From Methylophilaceae bacterium (lineage in GTDB: Bacteria; Pseudomonadota; Gammaproteobacteria; Burkholderiales; Methylophilaceae), in contig JANYIK010000025.1 in assembly GCA_025362115.1 (NCBI GenBank), positions 1-18,746 of the forward strand: a stretch of DNA of 18,746 nucleotides, given 5' to 3'. Below the pieces are notes generated by a model. The model made no database searches, was not told the DNA's origin, and saw only the letters and a program-made list of their open reading frames with translations. Shown here one piece after another: positions 15,712 to 18,746 of this stretch. The position numbers and the translations under genes are program-made. The number at the start of each line of letters is the position of its first letter. Position 1 is the first letter of the stretch.

Positions 15712-17031
15712 TCATTTTATAAGATGAATCATCAACCCAGTCAATCCACAAAGTGCAATGACGATGATGATATTGGATTTCCAGCGAATAAGCGCAAATA
15801 GTGCCGCAGTTGCCAGTAATGCGGAGATTAGATCAATGTCATACTTTGATCCTTGTGGCCAAAAACTATGATAAGCAAAGAAGAAAGCCAAACTCAGGAT
15901 CACTCCAACCACGGCGGCCGTGATGGCGGTAAGTGGCGCAGTGAGCTTGAGGTTGCCGTGTGTGGATTCGATGAATGGAGCGCCTAGAAAAATGAAAATA
16001 AAAGAGGGTAAAAAAGTGAAAAAGGTGACTACGCTGGAGGCTAAAAAAGCCGTCATCAAGGGCGACGCACTGTGCTGCATCCAGCCACCCACAAAGCCGA
16101 CGTAGGTCACCACCATAATCAACGGCCCTGGCGTGGTCTCGCCCAGCGCTAGACCATCTATCATTTGTGCGGCGGTCAGCCAGTTAAAATGTTCCACAGC
16201 ACCTTGATAGACATAAGGTAGCACTGCGTAAGCACCGCCAAAAGTCAGCAACGCCGCTTTAGTGAAGAACCAACCCATTTGCGTGACTGTGCTTTGCCAG
16301 CCTTGGGTGAGCAGCAACAGCATCATTGCTGCCAGCCATAAGCCCAAGCCGATAGCCAATACATGCCACATGCGTGATCTTGAGAACATGGCATGAGGTG
16401 GAGTGGGCGTGTGGTCGTCAATCAAGGCAGCGCCATAATGTTTAGGTTTACCACCATGTCCGCCACTGACGAAATAGGCAGGTGTCAGTTTGCCACCCAC
16501 CACACCGAATAGTGCCGCGCTGAGGATAATCACAGGAAATGGCAGTCTGAACACGACAATAGCTACAAACGCCGATGTGGCTAGTGCCCACAGCAAGCGA
16601 TTTTTCAAGGTGCGTGCGCCGATGCGGTACGCGGCGAACAGCACGATGGCCACCACCGCCGGTTTAACACCATAAAGAATTCCAGCAACTGCTGGCAAGT
16701 CGCCATGCGCCATATAAGCCCAGGATAGAAAGACCAAAATGAAAAAGCTAGGCATCACAAAAAGCACACCTGCAGTGATGCCACCCCAAGTTTTATGCAT
16801 TAGCCAACCGATGTAAATGGCCAATTGCTGAGCCTCAGGGCCGGGCAGCAACATACAGAAATTGAGCGCGTGCAAAAAGCGTTGGTCTGAAATCCAGCGT
16901 TTTTGCTCGACCAGATCGTGATGCATGATGGCAATTTGTCCGGCAGGGCCGCCAAAGCTGATGAAGCCTAACTTCAGCCAATAGAGGAATGCCTGGTAAA
17001 AATTCACCGGGTTGGGAGGAGCTTGTGTCAT
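15712..17031 (-). CDS. chrA: Chromate transporter, CHR family (long, two-domain form)
   Basis: A 439-residue inner-membrane protein of the CHR family, which exports chromate by anion/proton-type transport; some members act in ways not linked to chromate. Both homologous halves are visible. The N-half has FISFGGPAGQIA (23-34) and LLPGPEAQQLA (61-71). The C-half has LLTFGGAYAVLP (261-272) and GETTPGPLIMV (297-307). Several hydrophobic spans fit the usual 10 or more membrane helices; a His-rich hydrophilic stretch (about 180-210) separates the halves. There is no ChrB regulator nearby. The start MTQAPPNPVNFYQAF fits relatives, though no Shine-Dalgarno precedes it. It is divergent from the TauE-like gene with only 43 bp between the start codons. 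Confidence 0.93.
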   Translation of the reverse strand: MTQAPPNPVNFYQAFLYWLKLGFISFGGPAGQIAIMHHDLVEQKRWISDQRFLHALNFCMLLPGPEAQQLAIYIGWLMHKTWGGITAGVLFVMPSFFILVFLSWAYMAHGDLPAVAGILYGVKPAVVAIVLFAAYRIGARTLKNRLLWALATSAFVAIVVFRLPFPVIILSAALFGVVGGKLTPAYFVSGGHGGKPKHYGAALIDDHTPTPPHAMFSRSRMWHVLAIGLGLWLAAMMLLLLTQGWQSTVTQMGWFFTKAALLTFGGAYAVLPYVYQGAVEHFNWLTAAQMIDGLALGETTPGPLIMVVTYVGFVGGWMQHSASPLMTAFLASSVVTFFTFLPSFIFIFLGAPFIESTHGNLKLTAPLTAITAAVVGVILSLAFFFAYHSFWPQGSKYDIDLISALLATAALFALIRWKSNIIIVIALCGLTGLMIHLIK

Positions 17032-17074
17032 GAGAGGTATAATAAGTGATTGATAATAAAAACGTTATAAACAC

Positions 17075-17821
17075 ATGAATATCGCGGATATTACCCTACT
17101 TGCGGGTTTATTTTTACTGGTAGCTATCATTTTTTCTGCCATCGGCCACGCTGGTGCATCCGGCTATCTGGCGGTAATGGCTTTGATGGGTATGGTTCCT
17201 GCGGTGATGAAGCCAACCGCGCTTACCCTGAACATCCTGGTTGCCATTGTCGCTACTATCCAATTCTGGCGCTCAGGCTTCTTTTCCTGGCGCGCACTGT
17301 GGCCGTTTGCTGTGACCTCCATCCCCATGGCTTTTATCGGCGGCACGCACCAGTTATCCAGCGTGCAATATAAAGCCATCGTCGGCGTGGTATTAGTGAT
17401 TTCTGCGGTGCTGATTTTGGCTTCACAAAAACTGCGTAGTCAAAGAAAAACCACTTTTCCTGAAGTGCCGATGTTGCCAGCTTTACTTGCGGGAGCTTTG
17501 ATAGGCTTTATTTCTGGCTTGGTAGGTACCGGCGGCGGGGTGTTTTTAAGTCCGCTTATGGTGTTGGTGAGCTGGGCGACGGTCAAACAGTCAACGGGCG
17601 TCATTGCTCCTTTCGTGTTGCTCAACTCCATCGCCGGTTTGGCTGGCTATGTGACCGTGATTCCGCACCTGCCAGGACACACCACGCTGTGGCTGGCAGC
17701 CGCATTGCTAGGGGCATTGATAGGTACTGAGCTTGGACGCAAACGCCTAAAATTACCTGCGCTAGAAAGAATTTTAGCCTTGGTATTGTTAATTGCGGGG
17801 TTGAAAATGGCACTGCTTTGA
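17075..17821 (+). CDS. TauE/SafE-family (DUF81) membrane permease, probable anion exporter
   Basis: A 248-residue polytopic inner-membrane protein with about seven or eight hydrophobic segments. It shows the internal duplication of the TauE/SafE family: FSAIGHAGASGYLAVMALMG with KPTALTLNILVAI in the first half, and ISGLVGTGGGVFLSPLMVLV with APFVLLNSIAG in the second. Members have been linked to sulfite, sulfoacetate or other organosulfur anion export. The substrate here is unknown, although pairing with chrA makes an oxyanion plausible. No Shine-Dalgarno is seen before the ATG, so it may be translated from a very short or leaderless message. A -10-like TATAAT lies at 17038-17043, without a well spaced -35. 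Confidence 0.87.
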   Translation: MNIADITLLAGLFLLVAIIFSAIGHAGASGYLAVMALMGMVPAVMKPTALTLNILVAIVATIQFWRSGFFSWRALWPFAVTSIPMAFIGGTHQLSSVQYKAIVGVVLVISAVLILASQKLRSQRKTTFPEVPMLPALLAGALIGFISGLVGTGGGVFLSPLMVLVSWATVKQSTGVIAPFVLLNSIAGLAGYVTVIPHLPGHTTLWLAAALLGALIGTELGRKRLKLPALERILALVLLIAGLKMALL

Positions 17822-17881
17822 TGTGTTGGTAGCTTTGCAGACAGCGGTGTGGTTGCCAGCACAAGTGCAGGTCATCTCGGC

Positions 17882-17887
17882 TATAAT
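17882..17887 (+). promoter_or_regulatory. Possible -10 element for the glycosyltransferase gene
   Basis: A perfect TATAAT lies 27 bp before ATG 17915, in the 93-bp gap after the TauE-like gene. The nearest -35-like hexamer, TTGCCA (17853-17858), is 23 bp away, too far for a standard promoter, so this is only a candidate. Confidence 0.3.
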
Positions 17888-17914
17888 GCAGCGAAATTTT
17901 AAGCCGTGCCAGCC

Positions 17915-18652
17915 ATGCAAATTCGATTCCTCTCCGTCGTAGTTCCCGTCCGCAACGAACAAGACAATCTCGCCCCGCTAATCAACGAAATCTGCGCTGC
18001 GCTGCAAGGCGTGGTGGATTTCGAGATTGTCTATGTGAATGACGGCAGTACAGATAATACCGCGCATAAACTGGCAGAAATTGGGCAATCTTGCCCTCAA
18101 TTACGCGTCATTCATCATCAAGCCAGTTGCGGGCAAAGCACGGCGGTGCGTACCGGCGTTAAAGCGGCTAGTGGCGATTGGATTGCGACTTTGGATGGTG
18201 ATGGACAGAACGACCCTGCTGACATTCCCAAGCTGATGGCGGCGGTGGAAGAGGGTGTGGACTTGGTGGGCGGTAATCGCCGTCACGCACGTAAAGACAC
18301 TTTCATTAAACGTATTTCTTCGGTTATTGCCAACACTGTGCGCTCTAAAATGCTGGGCGATAGCACACCAGATACTGGTTGCGGCTTGAAGCTCATCCGC
18401 CGCGATGTGTTTCTGGATTTGCCCTATTTCGATCATATGCATCGTTTCTTGCCCGCCTTGGTGATACGCCGAGGTGGACGTGTGGTGTCGATGCCGGTCA
18501 ACCACAGGCCACGTGAGCGCGGCGTTTCTAACTATGGCACGTTGGATAGACTGCTGGTCGGTATTGTGGATCTATTCGGCGTGGTGTGGCTGCAACGCCG
18601 GGCCAAACGGCCTCAAATTTCCGTCTCTTCCCCCTCACAGGGGGAAGGCTAG
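17915..18652 (+). CDS. Family 2 glycosyltransferase, dolichol-/undecaprenyl-phosphate sugar transferase-like
   Basis: A 245-residue GT-A fold enzyme. FLSVVVPVRNEQDN (5-18) begins the nucleotide-binding fold, NDGSTDNT (42-49) follows, and LDGDGQNDP (93-101) carries the metal-binding DxD. Sequence style matches the DPM1/ArnC group, which put a sugar from a nucleotide donor on a polyprenyl phosphate at the inner membrane for cell-surface glycan work. Unlike ArnC or GtrB, no C-terminal membrane helices are present. The frame can start at GTG 17906 or ATG 17915; ATG is preferred because the fold begins at once, but no good RBS is seen. The final residues (SSPSQGEG) are encoded by an intergenic repeat, so the original stop was probably slightly earlier. 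Its partner genes probably lie beyond the window. Confidence 0.87.
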   Translation: MQIRFLSVVVPVRNEQDNLAPLINEICAALQGVVDFEIVYVNDGSTDNTAHKLAEIGQSCPQLRVIHHQASCGQSTAVRTGVKAASGDWIATLDGDGQNDPADIPKLMAAVEEGVDLVGGNRRHARKDTFIKRISSVIANTVRSKMLGDSTPDTGCGLKLIRRDVFLDLPYFDHMHRFLPALVIRRGGRVVSMPVNHRPRERGVSNYGTLDRLLVGIVDLFGVVWLQRRAKRPQISVSSPSQGEG

Positions 18653-18746
18653 GATGGGGGTGATATGGTGAGTCATTTGATACATCCAACCCCCACCCTC
18701 CTTCGGCAGGCTCAGGACAAGCCAAGCCTCCCCCTGAAAAGGGGAG
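18623..18746. repeat. Composite palindromic repeat with a nested second repeat, cut by the window end
   Basis: The left arm contains a 9-bp stem (CTTCCCCCT 18627-18635 / AGGGGGAAG 18639-18647) followed by GGCTAGGATGGGGGT. The right arm repeats this design in inverse orientation (AACCCCCACCCT, then AAGCCTCCCCCTGAAAAGGGGAG to 18746). Between the two halves of the right arm lies an extra block (about 18699-18720, TCCTTCGGCAGGCTCAGGAC) that matches another dispersed repeat I know from many proteobacterial genomes. The left arm overlaps the end of the glycosyltransferase gene. The first stem has no T-tract but may still slow transcription. Confidence 0.8.

Overview
The window suggests the chromosome of a heterotrophic or mixotrophic Betaproteobacterium, probably in the Nitrosomonadales/Gallionellaceae area. 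This is inferred from protein style, the HAD-Rieske-SppA gene order and the intergenic repeats of the 'GTCATTCCGGC' type; no rRNA or other marker gene is present. It holds 13 essentially complete protein genes, packed tightly, plus one gene fragment. I see no tRNA, rRNA, CRISPR array, transposase or phage gene.

Layout: (a) Bases 1-93 on the minus strand are a 5'-truncated piece of ispF, joined abruptly to the start of a plus-strand HAD phosphatase gene. This is either a rearrangement or an assembly chimera. (b) 58-3612 (+): a five-gene run of HAD phosphatase, small Rieske ferredoxin, SppA-type S49 signal-peptide peptidase, a secreted FecR/SPOR-domain protein and 6-phosphogluconolactonase (pgl). 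(c) 3609-7438 (-): pgi and glgB, with glgB upstream and pgi almost touching it. (d) 7589-13776 (+): glgC, two different GH57 glucan enzymes (a COG1449-type amylase and a 4-alpha-glucanotransferase type) and a ROK glucokinase. glgB and glgC diverge from a 150-bp region with a good sigma70-like promoter and a leader hairpin. (e) 13874-15493 (-): a methyl-accepting chemotaxis protein. (f) 15712-17031 (-): a chromate transporter (chrA), divergent by 43 bp from a TauE/SafE-family permease (17075-17821, +). (g) 17915-18652 (+): a family 2 glycosyltransferase running into a composite repeat at the right edge.

The centre of the window (about 2.9-13.8 kb) is a storage-glucan island. GlgC makes ADP-glucose, GlgB branches the polymer, the two GH57 enzymes can trim and disproportionate it, Glk phosphorylates released glucose, Pgi connects glucose-6-P to fructose-6-P, and Pgl serves the oxidative pentose-phosphate/Entner-Doudoroff branch. 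Glycogen synthase (glgA) and glycogen phosphorylase (glgP) are not in the window and must lie elsewhere if the pathway is complete. Palindromic repeat elements bracket glk and have supplied its C-terminal codons; another repeat supplies the C-terminus of the glycosyltransferase. I found no clearly undescribed system. The items most worth a second look are the ispF/HAD junction, the FecR-SPOR protein in its operon, and the hydrolytic glycogen module with two GH57 enzymes.
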